This document shows, piece by piece, positions 56,199 through 64,000 of a stretch of DNA of 64,000 bases. The notes beneath the pieces are model-generated. The model saw nothing but the letters and a program-made list of their open reading frames with translations, did no database searches and had not been told where the DNA came from. How positions within the stretch are numbered: the first letter of the stretch is position 1; each line of letters begins with the position of its first letter. Location of the stretch: NCBI RefSeq assembly GCF_009846755.1, contig NZ_AQOR01000005.1:1-64000 (forward strand), in the 5' to 3' direction. This DNA is from Alcanivorax sp. S71-1-4. Its GTDB lineage: Bacteria > Pseudomonadota > Gammaproteobacteria > Pseudomonadales > Alcanivoracaceae. A program made the position numbers and the translations under genes.

Positions 56199-56226
56199 AT
56201 GATACTAATTTTTTCCGCTCTGACAA
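56199..56226 (-). promoter_or_regulatory. Sigma-70 promoter of tRNA-Lys
   Basis: TTGTCA (56226-56221) and TATCAT (56204-56199) on the - strand are 16 bases apart, with the -10 box about 17 bases before the mature tRNA. Confidence 0.8.
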
Positions 56227-56242
56227 GGGCAATGTGCAATTT

Positions 56243-56926
56243 TTATTTCGCTGCAGTCCCCGCATAGCGGGTCGGGTCCACCACACCGGCAGCGGCAAAG
56301 CCCGCGCGGCGCAGGCGGCAACTGTCGCAACGGCCACAGGCCAGGCCGTCGTCGTCCGCCTGGTAACAGGACACCGTCAGGCTGTAATCCACGCCCAGCG
56401 CGGTACCGGCGCGGATGATGTCGCCCTTGCTCAGGGTCAGCAGCGGAGTCTGGATGGACGGCGCATGGCCCTCCACACCCGCCTTGGTCGCCACGGCCGC
56501 CAGGGCACGAAAGGCGTCGATAAACGCCGGGCGACAGTCAGGGTAACCGGAGTAATCCACCGCATTGACACCAATATAGATGGCATCCGCCTCAAGCACT
56601 TCGGCCAGCCCCAGCGCCAGTGACAGGAACACGGTGTTCCGCGCCGGCACATAGGTGATCGGGATGCCCTCGCTCTCTTCCTCCGGCACGGCCAGCGCGG
56701 TGTCGGTGAGCGCCGAACCGCCGATGGTGCCCAGGTCCAGCCGGATGACCCGATGGCTGGCGGCGCCGTGGTAACGGGCCACCCGCTCGGCCGCCACCAG
56801 CTCGGCACGATGACGCTGGCCGTAGTCGAACGCCAGCGTATGGCATTGATAGCCGGCTTCCTGGCCCATCGCCAGGCAGGTGGCGGAATCCAGCCCGCCG
56901 GACAGCAATACGACTGCTTTTTTCAT
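56243..56926 (-). CDS. queC: 7-cyano-7-deazaguanine synthase
   Basis: A 227-residue PP-loop ATPase making preQ0 for queuosine. SGGLDS (9-14) binds ATP, and Cys residues in [17 protein letters not shown] form the zinc site. AAGGGTGA precedes the ATG. Follows queE by 50 bases. Confidence 0.97.
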   Translation of the reverse strand: MKKAVVLLSGGLDSATCLAMGQEAGYQCHTLAFDYGQRHRAELVAAERVARYHGAASHRVIRLDLGTIGGSALTDTALAVPEEESEGIPITYVPARNTVFLSLALGLAEVLEADAIYIGVNAVDYSGYPDCRPAFIDAFRALAAVATKAGVEGHAPSIQTPLLTLSKGDIIRAGTALGVDYSLTVSCYQADDDGLACGRCDSCRLRRAGFAAAGVVDPTRYAGTAAK

Positions 56927-56976
56927 CGCGTCACCCTTGTTCGCATGACTTGTTCATCAGGTGGGGTCGGGCCGGC

Positions 56977-57618
56977 TCAGCGGCCCTGGGCGTCTGCCCA
57001 GAGAATCTTGTGCAGTTGCAGTTGGAAGCGTACCGGCAGGCGATCTTCCAGTATCCACTGGGCCAACTGATCCGGCGGTAACTGGCCCCAGACCGGGGAG
57101 AACAGCACATCAGCCACCCTGTCCGCCAGCGCATGCTGGTCCAGTTGCAGGCGCGCCCAGTCGTAGTCACGGCGGCTGGCGAGCACGAACTTGACCTGGT
57201 CCGACCGCTTGAGCAGGGCAATATTGGCCAGCCGGTTATTGTGCACTTCGCCAGAATCCGGGGCCTTCAGGTCCATCACCACGGACACGCGCGCATCGAC
57301 ACCGCCAATATCCATGGCGCCGCCCGTCTCCAGGTTCACCTCAAACCCGGCATCGCACAGCCGGGTCAGCAGCGGCAGGCAGTTCGGCTGCGCCAGCGGC
57401 TCGCCGCCGGTGACCGTCACATAGTGCGCCCCAAACCCGGCCACTTCGCCGATGATGTCGTCCAGATCGCGACGTTGACCGCCCTGGAACGCATACTCGG
57501 TATCGCACCAGACACAGCGCTGCGGGCAGCCGGTCAGGCGCACGAACACGGTCGGGCGTCCCACGCTTCGGGCTTCGCCCTGCAGGGAGTGAAAAATTTC
57601 GGTGATGCGGAGTTCCAC
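56977..57618 (-). CDS. queE: 7-carboxy-7-deazaguanine synthase
   Basis: A 213-residue radical-SAM enzyme of queuosine synthesis converting CPH4 to CDG. Cluster Cys31, Cys35 and Cys38 lie in GCPQRCVWCDT, with VTVTGGEPLAQ as the SAM motif. The start is GTG. Neighbours queC and cpoB give the Pseudomonas order. Confidence 0.95.
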   Translation of the reverse strand: MELRITEIFHSLQGEARSVGRPTVFVRLTGCPQRCVWCDTEYAFQGGQRRDLDDIIGEVAGFGAHYVTVTGGEPLAQPNCLPLLTRLCDAGFEVNLETGGAMDIGGVDARVSVVMDLKAPDSGEVHNNRLANIALLKRSDQVKFVLASRRDYDWARLQLDQHALADRVADVLFSPVWGQLPPDQLAQWILEDRLPVRFQLQLHKILWADAQGR

Positions 57619-57674
57619 GACGGGCCAGCCGGCTGCTCAACGGGGCCGGGATTCTAGCATACCGGGCGCGGACG

Positions 57675-58466
57675 TCACTTCAGTTGGTCAAGCATGCCCT
57701 GTGCCAGCCGTGCCTCGGAGGTGCCCTCGTACTGCTTGATGATGCGGTTGAGGGTCACGCGGGCGCGGGTGGTGTCACCGGATTCCGCCTGCAAGGTGGC
57801 CAGCTTGTAGAGCGCGGCGGGCACCTGGCTGTGGTCCGGATAGTCGTCCACCACGGTCTGGAACTGCTGCATGGCCTTGTTGCGGTCAGGGCTGGCCTGG
57901 CTACGGTAGATTTCACCCAGCCAGAAATGCGCGAAGGGACGGAACTGCCCCTGCGGAAAATCCTTGAGGTACTGCTCAAAGGCATTGCCTGCGGCCGGGA
58001 AATCACGGGCCAGCAGCTTCTCCCGGGCGGCGGAATAAGCCGCGCGGTCGTTTTCGGCATTACCGGCGGCAGCATTGCCACTGCCATCCGCTGCCGGGGC
58101 GTCATCCTGGGGCGGCTTGTCCAGCGAGGCTTCCGCCAGCGCATTGATCCGGGTGTCCAGGTCGACATAACGGGCACGTTCCGCTTCACGGCTACTGTCG
58201 AGCTCGTGACGCAGTTCTTCGATCATGCCCTGCAGCCGTTGCAGCTCTTCTTCGTACTGCTGCATCTGTTGCATCAGCACCATCACGCCTTCCTGCGGCA
58301 CGGCAGGCGTACTGCCCTGTACCTGCCCCTGGGTCCGGGCCGGCGCCGCCGACGATTGAGGCCGCGGGTAAACGCGGTCCTCAACCGTCAGCGGACCGGT
58401 GGAGGACTGTGCTGCCACAGTCCCCGCCAGACCACCAAGCAGAAGGCCTGTAACCAGGCGTTTCAT
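57675..58466 (-). CDS. cpoB: Cell division coordinator CpoB
   Basis: A 263-residue periplasmic protein linked to Tol-Pal that couples peptidoglycan synthesis with outer-membrane constriction. Signal peptide (about 1-19, ending VAA), an N-terminal coiled coil (YEEELQRLQGMIEELRHEL region, about 70-115) for trimerisation and C-terminal TPR repeats (about 140-263). GAGG 9 bases before the ATG at 58466. Confidence 0.94.
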   Translation of the reverse strand: MKRLVTGLLLGGLAGTVAAQSSTGPLTVEDRVYPRPQSSAAPARTQGQVQGSTPAVPQEGVMVLMQQMQQYEEELQRLQGMIEELRHELDSSREAERARYVDLDTRINALAEASLDKPPQDDAPAADGSGNAAAGNAENDRAAYSAAREKLLARDFPAAGNAFEQYLKDFPQGQFRPFAHFWLGEIYRSQASPDRNKAMQQFQTVVDDYPDHSQVPAALYKLATLQAESGDTTRARVTLNRIIKQYEGTSEARLAQGMLDQLK

Positions 58467-58485
58467 GCTGGCAGACCTCATGACC

Positions 58486-59064
58486 TTACGGACGGCCAGA
58501 GGTGTAGTTCAGTTCCACGCGACGGTTCTTGGCCCAGGACATTTCGTCAGAGCCGCGAGCAGCCGGTTTCTCTTCACCGTATGCCACGGTTTCGAGCTGG
58601 GAAGCAGACACGCCCTGTACGCGCAGGAACTGCTCAACCGCCTTGGCACGGCGCTCGGACAGTGCAACGTTGTACTCACGGGTACCGCGCTCGTCGGTGT
58701 GGCCTTCCAGACGCACCTTGGCGTTACGGTTGCTCTTCAGGTGGCTGGCGTGGGCACGCAGGGTGTCAAACGCAGCCGCCGGCACTTCAGAGCGGTCGAA
58801 CGCAAAGTAGATGGTGCGGGAATCGGTGGTGCCATCGTAGTGAGACGGATGGTTGTGGAAGTTTTCCGCCGTCAGCGGGATGTTGCTGTAGTCCGGACGG
58901 GTCGGGCGGGTCGGCACTACCGGGGTAGTGGTGGACGGCTGCTCGGCCACCGGCTCCGGCGTGGTTTCGTAGGTGTCTTCTTCGGTCGGCTTGCTGGAAC
59001 AGGCGGCAAGCATCGCAGAGGCCAGCAGGGCAATAAACAGACGGTTGAACATTGTGACGCGCAT
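58486..59064 (-). CDS. pal: Peptidoglycan-associated lipoprotein Pal
   Basis: A 192-residue outer-membrane lipoprotein, lipobox LAAC, a Thr/Pro-rich linker, then an OmpA-like peptidoglycan-binding domain with [25 protein letters not shown] and LSERRAKAV. Partner of TolB. AGGAG 8 bases before the ATG at 59064. Confidence 0.97.
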   Translation of the reverse strand: MRVTMFNRLFIALLASAMLAACSSKPTEEDTYETTPEPVAEQPSTTTPVVPTRPTRPDYSNIPLTAENFHNHPSHYDGTTDSRTIYFAFDRSEVPAAAFDTLRAHASHLKSNRNAKVRLEGHTDERGTREYNVALSERRAKAVEQFLRVQGVSASQLETVAYGEEKPAARGSDEMSWAKNRRVELNYTSGRP

Positions 59065-59105
59065 GACAGAAACTCCTGTTGTTTCCGGTGAGATTTAGAT
59101 CCTTT

Positions 59106-60398
59106 TCAGAGGAACGGCGACCACGCCGGCTCTCTGACTTCCCCTTCCTTCGAGGGCAGGTTCACCTTTACCCTGCCATCGATGGATACGGCCTCGAGGA
59201 CTCCAGTGCCACCCTCTTGCGTGCCATAAATTATCATAGTTCCATTTGGCGCAACACTGGGGGACTCGTCCATATTCGTACCCGTGACAACGTCGAAGGT
59301 GCCACGTTTCAAATCCTGAACGCCGATCTGGAAGCGACCGCTGCTGCGGTGCACAAACACCAGATGCCGGCCATCAGGCGTGATGTCCGGGCGTGCATTG
59401 TAATTCCCTTCAAAGGTCAGACGGCGCACGCTGCCGTCGCGCAGATCAAGCCGGTAGATCTGCGGGCCGCCACTGCGGCTGGAGGTAAAGATCAGTGACT
59501 GCCCGTCCGGCAACCAGCGCGGCTCGGTGTCGATGGCGCGGCTGTTGGTCTGCCGGGTGAGCTGCCCGCTTTGGAGGTCCAGGGTATAGATCTGCGGGTT
59601 GCCGTCACGCGAGAGGGTCAGTGCAAGACGCGTGCCGTCCGGCGACCAGGCCGGCGCACCATTGATCCCGCGCTCACTGGACACCACCCGTCGCTGCGAC
59701 GAGGCCAGTTCATGCACATAGATTTTCGGCAGGCCATCGCCCTCGAATGAGACATAGGCCACCTGGCTGCCGTCCGGCGACCAGGAGGGGCTCATGATGG
59801 GTTCACGGCTGCGCAGGATGGTCTGGGTACGGTGGCCATCGGCATCGGCATACTGAAGCTGAAACGGGTAGCTGGCGTCGTGGTCGACGGTCACATACAG
59901 GATCTTGGTGCTGAATGCGCCCTGGATGCCGGTGAGCTGTTCAAAGACACGGTCGGAAATCGAATGCGCCACGTCACGCAGTTGCGATGCCTCCGGCGTG
60001 TAACTGGCGGCCAGCAGGCGTGCGCCACGGGCCACGTCATGCAGTTCGTATTCCACTTTGAAGAGGCCATCGGCCTGGCGATTGACGCGCCCGAGCACCA
60101 CATAGTCAGTGTTCATGACACGGAAATCGCGCCAGATCACATCTTCGCCACGGGAGGGGCGGCTCAGCAGGTCCGCCGTGGGCAGGGGCCGGAACTGCCC
60201 GCTACGGTGCAGATCGGCCGCAACGATCGCCGCGATGTCCTCGCTGGGCTGCCCGCCGGTCGCCTGGAACGGCACCACGGCGATAGGCACGGCGTCTTCC
60301 CTGCCCTGCGTGATCTCGATCACCAGATTGGCGTTGGCTAACGAAGCGTGCACCAGATTCAGGCATCCCAGCAGCAAAATGAAGGTCCACTTTCTCAC
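59106..60398 (-). CDS. tolB: Tol-Pal system protein TolB
   Basis: A 430-residue periplasmic protein: signal peptide (about 1-23), an N-terminal alpha/beta domain, then a six-bladed beta-propeller with repeated SWSPDG / AWSPDGTR / RWLPDGQ motifs. It links Pal and TolA. GTG start overlapping the tolA stop, with GGAGG upstream. Confidence 0.97.
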   Translation of the reverse strand: MRKWTFILLLGCLNLVHASLANANLVIEITQGREDAVPIAVVPFQATGGQPSEDIAAIVAADLHRSGQFRPLPTADLLSRPSRGEDVIWRDFRVMNTDYVVLGRVNRQADGLFKVEYELHDVARGARLLAASYTPEASQLRDVAHSISDRVFEQLTGIQGAFSTKILYVTVDHDASYPFQLQYADADGHRTQTILRSREPIMSPSWSPDGSQVAYVSFEGDGLPKIYVHELASSQRRVVSSERGINGAPAWSPDGTRLALTLSRDGNPQIYTLDLQSGQLTRQTNSRAIDTEPRWLPDGQSLIFTSSRSGGPQIYRLDLRDGSVRRLTFEGNYNARPDITPDGRHLVFVHRSSGRFQIGVQDLKRGTFDVVTGTNMDESPSVAPNGTMIIYGTQEGGTGVLEAVSIDGRVKVNLPSKEGEVREPAWSPFL

Positions 60399-61159
60399 AA
60401 CCGCATATCCTCCGGCCGGAACAAAAAGGTGAATTCACGAAATTTTTCGAACGCGGCGCCTTCCGGCACGGGTAAACGACCCGCGTTCTTGACCGCCGCT
60501 ACGGCGGTCCGGTCCAGCGCCGCATCGCCACTGGATTGCTGCACTGTGACATTGAGCACGTCACCACCCGGCGCCAGGCGCACGGCCAGCTTCACCTGCA
60601 TGCCATTGCGTGCACTCGGCGGACGGCTCCAGCGACGGCTCACGGTGCTCTGGATCGCAGCGATGTATTCCGACGTTTCCGGGTCCGCTTCCAGGCTGTC
60701 ACTGTCACTTTGCTGCGCCGCTGTCTGTTCCTCGCGGGCAGCTTCCCGCTGTTCGGCGCGCATCACTTCTTCTTCCGCCAGCAGCTCGGCCAGGTCGGGC
60801 TGCTCAAAGCTGGGTGCCGGCTCCGGTTTCGGCGCTGGCCTGGGTTCAGGCGGCGGCGTCGGCTGCGGACGCGGCACCTCGGCCGGCTTCGGTGCCGGTT
60901 TCGGAGCGGGTTTCGGCGCTTCCGGTTCGGGCCGGGGGGCCGGGCGCGGCGCCGGGCGTGGCCGTGGCGCCGGCTGTGCTGCCGGCGGTTTCGGCGGCGG
61001 TTTCGGCCGCTCCATCACCACCGCCTGAATATGCGGCGGCGCCGGCTTCGGCTTTCTAAGCTCCGGCGTGCCCGCCCAGGAAAACACCATCAGCCCGACA
61101 ATCAGCAGATGCAGTGACACCGATATGGCGACCGCCGGGGCTCCGTCACGCCAGTTCAT
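60395..61159 (-). CDS. tolA: Tol-Pal system protein TolA
   Basis: A 254-residue inner-membrane protein: single N-terminal membrane segment (about 10-29), a short Pro/Ala/Lys-rich region (about 38-125) instead of the long helix of E. coli TolA (421 residues), an acidic helix, and a TonB-like C-terminal domain (about 165-250). It transmits force from TolQR to Pal/TolB. Overlaps tolR and tolB by four bases each. Confidence 0.95.
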   Translation of the reverse strand: MNWRDGAPAVAISVSLHLLIVGLMVFSWAGTPELRKPKPAPPHIQAVVMERPKPPPKPPAAQPAPRPRPAPRPAPRPEPEAPKPAPKPAPKPAEVPRPQPTPPPEPRPAPKPEPAPSFEQPDLAELLAEEEVMRAEQREAAREEQTAAQQSDSDSLEADPETSEYIAAIQSTVSRRWSRPPSARNGMQVKLAVRLAPGGDVLNVTVQQSSGDAALDRTAVAAVKNAGRLPVPEGAAFEKFREFTFLFRPEDMRL

Positions 61160-61587
61160 CTGCCTGTCGGCTCCGGCGGTTCAGTCACCAGCCCAAGGCG
61201 TTCAATGCCGGCGCCCTGCAGCATCGCCATCAGTTCGATCACCCGGCCGTAGGGCACTTCGGTATCGCCCTCCACCAGAAACAGCGTCTCCGGCGCGTTG
61301 CGCTTGATGCGCTGCACATGCCCGCTCACGTTTTCCAGCGACGATGAGGTCTGCTGTGTTTCACCGACATTGATAAAATAGTTGCCGTCTTTCTTCACCG
61401 TGATCACTACCGGCTCCTCGTCGGTGACGATCGGCTGGCTGGTGGTCTTCGGCAGGTCGACCTGCAACCCCTGCGTCATCATCGGCGCCGTGATCATGAA
61501 CACCACCAGCAGTACCAGCATCACGTCGATGTAAGGCACGACGTTGATGTCTGCCACCAGCTTGCGCGGCGCCCGCACCTTGATCAT
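61156..61587 (-). CDS. tolR: Tol-Pal system protein TolR
   Basis: A 143-residue ExbD/TolR protein with one membrane segment containing the proton-conducting Asp in PYIDVMLVLLVVFMITAP and a periplasmic domain ending near the LMAMLQGAGI motif. Works with TolQ as the proton-driven motor. Overlaps tolQ. Confidence 0.96.
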   Translation of the reverse strand: MIKVRAPRKLVADINVVPYIDVMLVLLVVFMITAPMMTQGLQVDLPKTTSQPIVTDEEPVVITVKKDGNYFINVGETQQTSSSLENVSGHVQRIKRNAPETLFLVEGDTEVPYGRVIELMAMLQGAGIERLGLVTEPPEPTGR

Positions 61588-62279
61588 TGCGCGCCTCCAC
61601 GACCGTGAGCCTGGCGATGCAGCACAGAAGAGAATTCCTCGGCAAACATTTCACATTCGCCCACCAGCTCATCCGTGGCCGCCGCAAAGCGGTTGTAGGC
61701 GACCACCGCCGGGATGGCCGCAAACAAGCCCATCGCCGTCGCAATCAGTGCCTCGGCGATGCCCGGGGCCACGACCGCCAGCGTCGCCTGGCTCACGTTG
61801 GCCAGTGCGCGAAACGAGTTCATGATGCCCCAGACTGTTCCGAACAGACCGATATACGGGCTGGTGGAACCGACCGTGGCAAGAAACGGCAATGAGCGGT
61901 TGAGGCGCGATTGTTCGCGTTGCAGCGCCACACGCATGGCGCGCTGGGCGCCTTCCATCACGGCATCGGCATCCCGCGACGACTTCGACAAACGCACGAA
62001 TTCCTGGAAGCCGGCACGAAAGATCGCCTGCTGCCCGGAATCCGGATCGGGGTCTTTCTTGACCTGCTGATACAGCGAAGACAAGTCCTCACCAGACCAG
62101 AAACGGTCTTCAAACGCAGCACCGGCACGCCGGGCACGACCAATGACGCGAATGCGCGTGACGATCATTACCCAGGACATTACCGACAGCCCCACCAGCA
62201 GCAGCATGACCAGCTGCACCAACGTCGTGGCACCGCTGATCAAACTCCATATGGACATGGCATCCGAGTCCACTTGCAT
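61584..62279 (-). CDS. tolQ: Tol-Pal system protein TolQ
   Basis: A 231-residue MotA/TolQ/ExbB channel protein with three membrane segments (about 15-38, 130-155, 165-190) and the conserved TVGSTSPYIGLFGTVWGIM. The start has AGGAGA about 8 bases upstream. First gene of the tolQRAB-pal-cpoB series. Confidence 0.96.
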   Translation of the reverse strand: MQVDSDAMSIWSLISGATTLVQLVMLLLVGLSVMSWVMIVTRIRVIGRARRAGAAFEDRFWSGEDLSSLYQQVKKDPDPDSGQQAIFRAGFQEFVRLSKSSRDADAVMEGAQRAMRVALQREQSRLNRSLPFLATVGSTSPYIGLFGTVWGIMNSFRALANVSQATLAVVAPGIAEALIATAMGLFAAIPAVVAYNRFAAATDELVGECEMFAEEFSSVLHRQAHGRGGAQ

Positions 62280-62390
62280 CTACCCCGTCTCCTTTGTGCT
62301 CGCCGTACGCTGACGACATGTTCTGTTAGCCGCTGGATCAACGTTATCCGCAGGCTTCTTGTCAGGACCGTCCTGCCAGGCCCTGCACGG

Positions 62391-62813
62391 TCATGAGGCC
62401 GCCTGCATGGCACTGCGCAGCGCCGAGGGCAAGGCACGCGGCGCGAGATCCGATGCCCGGACGCAGGCCACCTTGACCCGGCCCTCACACAGCAGTTCCC
62501 CGCCTCGCCGGACCTGCTGCACAAAATCAAGCCCTGCCCGGCCAATACGCGCCAGTGCAGCCGTGACGTGCAGCGCGTCATCAATACGCGCCGGCTTGAG
62601 ATACCGCACCTCGCAGGAGTGCACCACGAACTGGAAATCCTCTTCTGCCAGCGCATAGTGCTGGTAGCCGAAGCTGCGCAGGTATTCAGTGCGCGCCCGC
62701 TCCATGAACTTCAGATAGTTCACGTAGTACACAATGCCGCCGGCATCGGTATCTTCGATGTAGACCCGCACGGGCAGGCTAAATTCCGACGGTGCGCCCA
62801 TGGTAGCCGTCAT
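62391..62813 (-). CDS. ybgC: Tol-Pal-associated acyl-CoA thioesterase YbgC
   Basis: A 140-residue hotdog thioesterase. The signature [26 protein letters not shown] (split around residues 16-41) contains the catalytic Asp. It hydrolyses short-chain acyl-CoA and travels with Tol-Pal genes. No good ribosome-binding site; starts at 62813 or 62801. Separated from tolQ by 111 bases. Confidence 0.93.
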   Translation of the reverse strand: MTATMGAPSEFSLPVRVYIEDTDAGGIVYYVNYLKFMERARTEYLRSFGYQHYALAEEDFQFVVHSCEVRYLKPARIDDALHVTAALARIGRAGLDFVQQVRRGGELLCEGRVKVACVRASDLAPRALPSALRSAMQAAS

Positions 62814-62828
62814 CGTTGGAAAACTGTG

Positions 62829-63869
62829 TTAAACATCGAACAAGTCTCCGGGATTCCCGACGGACGACGACGGCGGTCGCAAACCGAAATGACGCCAGGC
62901 ATGGTTGGTTACCTGTCTGCCGCGCGGCGTGCGATGAATGAACCCCTGCTGGATCAGATAAGGCTCCACCACTTCCTCCAGCGTGCCGGCGTCTTCGTTC
63001 AGCGCGGCCGCCAGGCTTTCCAGCCCCACCGGACCACCATCGAATTTTTCCATCATGGTGGTGAGCAGTCGCCGGTCGGTGCCATCCAGGCCCAGCGCAT
63101 CCACTTCCAGCATGTCCAGCGCCGCACGGGCAATGTCGCCGGTAATGCGCCCGTTACCGCGCACCTCCGCGTAATCACGCACGCGGCGCAGCAGCCGGTT
63201 GGCAATGCGGGGCGTGCCGCGGGAACGGCGCGCCACTTCTTCGGCGCCCTCGTCGTCGACGGGCAGGCTGAGAATGTCACAAGAGCGCAACACGATCCCG
63301 GCGAGGTCCGGCACTGAGTAGAATTCCAGCCGCTGTACAATGCCGAAGCGATCACGCAAGGGTGCCGTCAGCAGGCCGGCACGTGTGGTGGCGCCCACCA
63401 GCGTAAACGGCGGCAGGTCGATCTTGATCGAGCGAGCGGCAGGCCCTTCGCCGATCATGATATCGAGCTGGTAATCTTCCATCGCCGGATAGAGGATTTC
63501 CTCCACCACTGGCGACAGACGATGAATCTCATCGACAAACAGCACGTCGCCGGATTCAAGATTGGTGAGAATCGCCGCCAGGTCACCGGCCTTTTCCAGC
63601 ACCGGACCGGAAGTGCTTTTCAGCTCCGACCCCATCTCACGGGCAATAATATGGGCCAGTGTCGTCTTGCCCAGCCCGGGCGGGCCAAAGATCAGCGTGT
63701 GATCCAGAGCCTCGCCACGCATGCGCGCGGCGTCGATGAAAATTTCCATGCGCTGGCTGACTTTCGGCTGGCCACGATAATCCGCCAGGCTTGACGGACG
63801 GATGGCCCGTTCAAGCTGTTCCTCGACACCGCCGGTGGTGTTCGCCGAGATCAGTCGTTCACTGTCCAT
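62829..63869 (-). CDS. ruvB: Holliday junction branch-migration helicase RuvB
   Basis: A 346-residue AAA+ motor. Walker [10 protein letters not shown] (62-70), Walker [10 protein letters not shown], sensor GATTRAGLL and the Arg finger region PLRDRFG are present, with a C-terminal winged helix. Follows ruvA by 20 bases. Confidence 0.98.
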   Translation of the reverse strand: MDSERLISANTTGGVEEQLERAIRPSSLADYRGQPKVSQRMEIFIDAARMRGEALDHTLIFGPPGLGKTTLAHIIAREMGSELKSTSGPVLEKAGDLAAILTNLESGDVLFVDEIHRLSPVVEEILYPAMEDYQLDIMIGEGPAARSIKIDLPPFTLVGATTRAGLLTAPLRDRFGIVQRLEFYSVPDLAGIVLRSCDILSLPVDDEGAEEVARRSRGTPRIANRLLRRVRDYAEVRGNGRITGDIARAALDMLEVDALGLDGTDRRLLTTMMEKFDGGPVGLESLAAALNEDAGTLEEVVEPYLIQQGFIHRTPRGRQVTNHAWRHFGLRPPSSSVGNPGDLFDV

Positions 63870-63889
63870 GAGCCTGTCCCCGTGCTGCG

Positions 63890-64000
63890 TCAGCGCGCCA
63901 GCAGACGCAACGTCCGGCGGATCAGTTCAGCGCTGTCGAGCGCCGCCTGTTCCGCCTCATCCAGCCCGGCGGCCACTTTCGCCACCGCCTGCTCTGCATC
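63890..64000 (-). CDS. ruvA: RuvA, C-terminal end (partial)
   Basis: The last 36 residues of a protein ending [11 protein letters not shown], the C-terminal domain III of RuvA that touches RuvB; the rest lies beyond the window edge. Position directly upstream of ruvB supports the call. Confidence 0.85.
   Translation of the reverse strand, partial: DAEQAVAKVAAGLDEAEQAALDSAELIRRTLRLLAR

Overview
The window is chromosomal DNA of a high-GC gammaproteobacterium. It uses SMC and ZipA rather than MukB, carries a complete Tol-Pal cluster next to queE/queC and tRNA-Lys, and has the block nadA, bepA, tusA, perM, bcp, gcvR, dapA, bamC, a metallo-hydrolase and purC in the order known from Pseudomonas aeruginosa (about PA0966-PA0976 and PA1004-PA1013). 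The rest of the content (fatty-acid oxidation, many marine-type accessory genes) fits an Alcanivorax-like oceanic oil degrader or a close relative; the genus is an inference. No insertion sequence, integrase, prophage or CRISPR array was seen.

Region 1 (60-14490): a TctAB-type dicarboxylate/tricarboxylate transporter pair (no TctC seen) diverges from a long + strand acyl-CoA operon: CoA-transferase, HTD2/MaoC hydratase, acyl-CoA dehydrogenase, MmgE/PrpD protein, second CoA-transferase, CitE-like lyase, acyl-CoA synthetase, double-hotdog thioesterase, then a MalT-like LuxR regulator. The core resembles the P. aeruginosa itaconate (ict-ich-ccl) cluster, so breakdown of itaconate or another C5/branched dicarboxylic acid is the best guess.

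Region 2 (14491-18325): a 915-residue haem protein related to fatty-acid alpha-dioxygenase with a C-terminal catalase-like extension, flanked by two copies of a dispersed palindromic repeat; then a tRNA-Glu/tRNA-Gly operon whose spacer is packed with hairpins and ends in a copy of the tRNA-Glu 3' end.

Region 3 (18326-25589): accessory genes: a GST, a short AraC regulator, a two-component system whose kinase has a lipoprotein signal and a 7TM sensor, a class 3 lipase, a lipoprotein, a free-standing Rpn-tail protein, an unknown protein and a lytic-transglycosylase lipoprotein.

Region 4 (25586-37742): ligA-zipA-smc on the - strand, cysZ, an Rpn-family nuclease with a strong internal ribosome-binding site, a divergent merR/DUF2938 pair, a GntR-FCD regulator, and an AT-rich gap with DnaA-box-like sites.

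Region 5 (37778-49229): housekeeping: serA, purC, metallo-hydrolase, bamC, dapA, gcvR, bcp, perM, tusA, bepA, rhlE, nadA.

Region 6 (49335-55999): a tightly overlapping - strand operon DUF523/DUF1722 - merR (LitR-like) - phrB - FAD oxidoreductase - DUF1365 - cfa-like methyltransferase. It looks like the light/photo-oxidative response operon of other proteobacteria and sits beside tRNA-Lys, a known island hotspot in Pseudomonas.

Region 7 (56057-64000): tRNA-Lys, queC, queE, cpoB, pal, tolB, tolA, tolR, tolQ, ybgC, ruvB and the 3' end of ruvA, all on the - strand.
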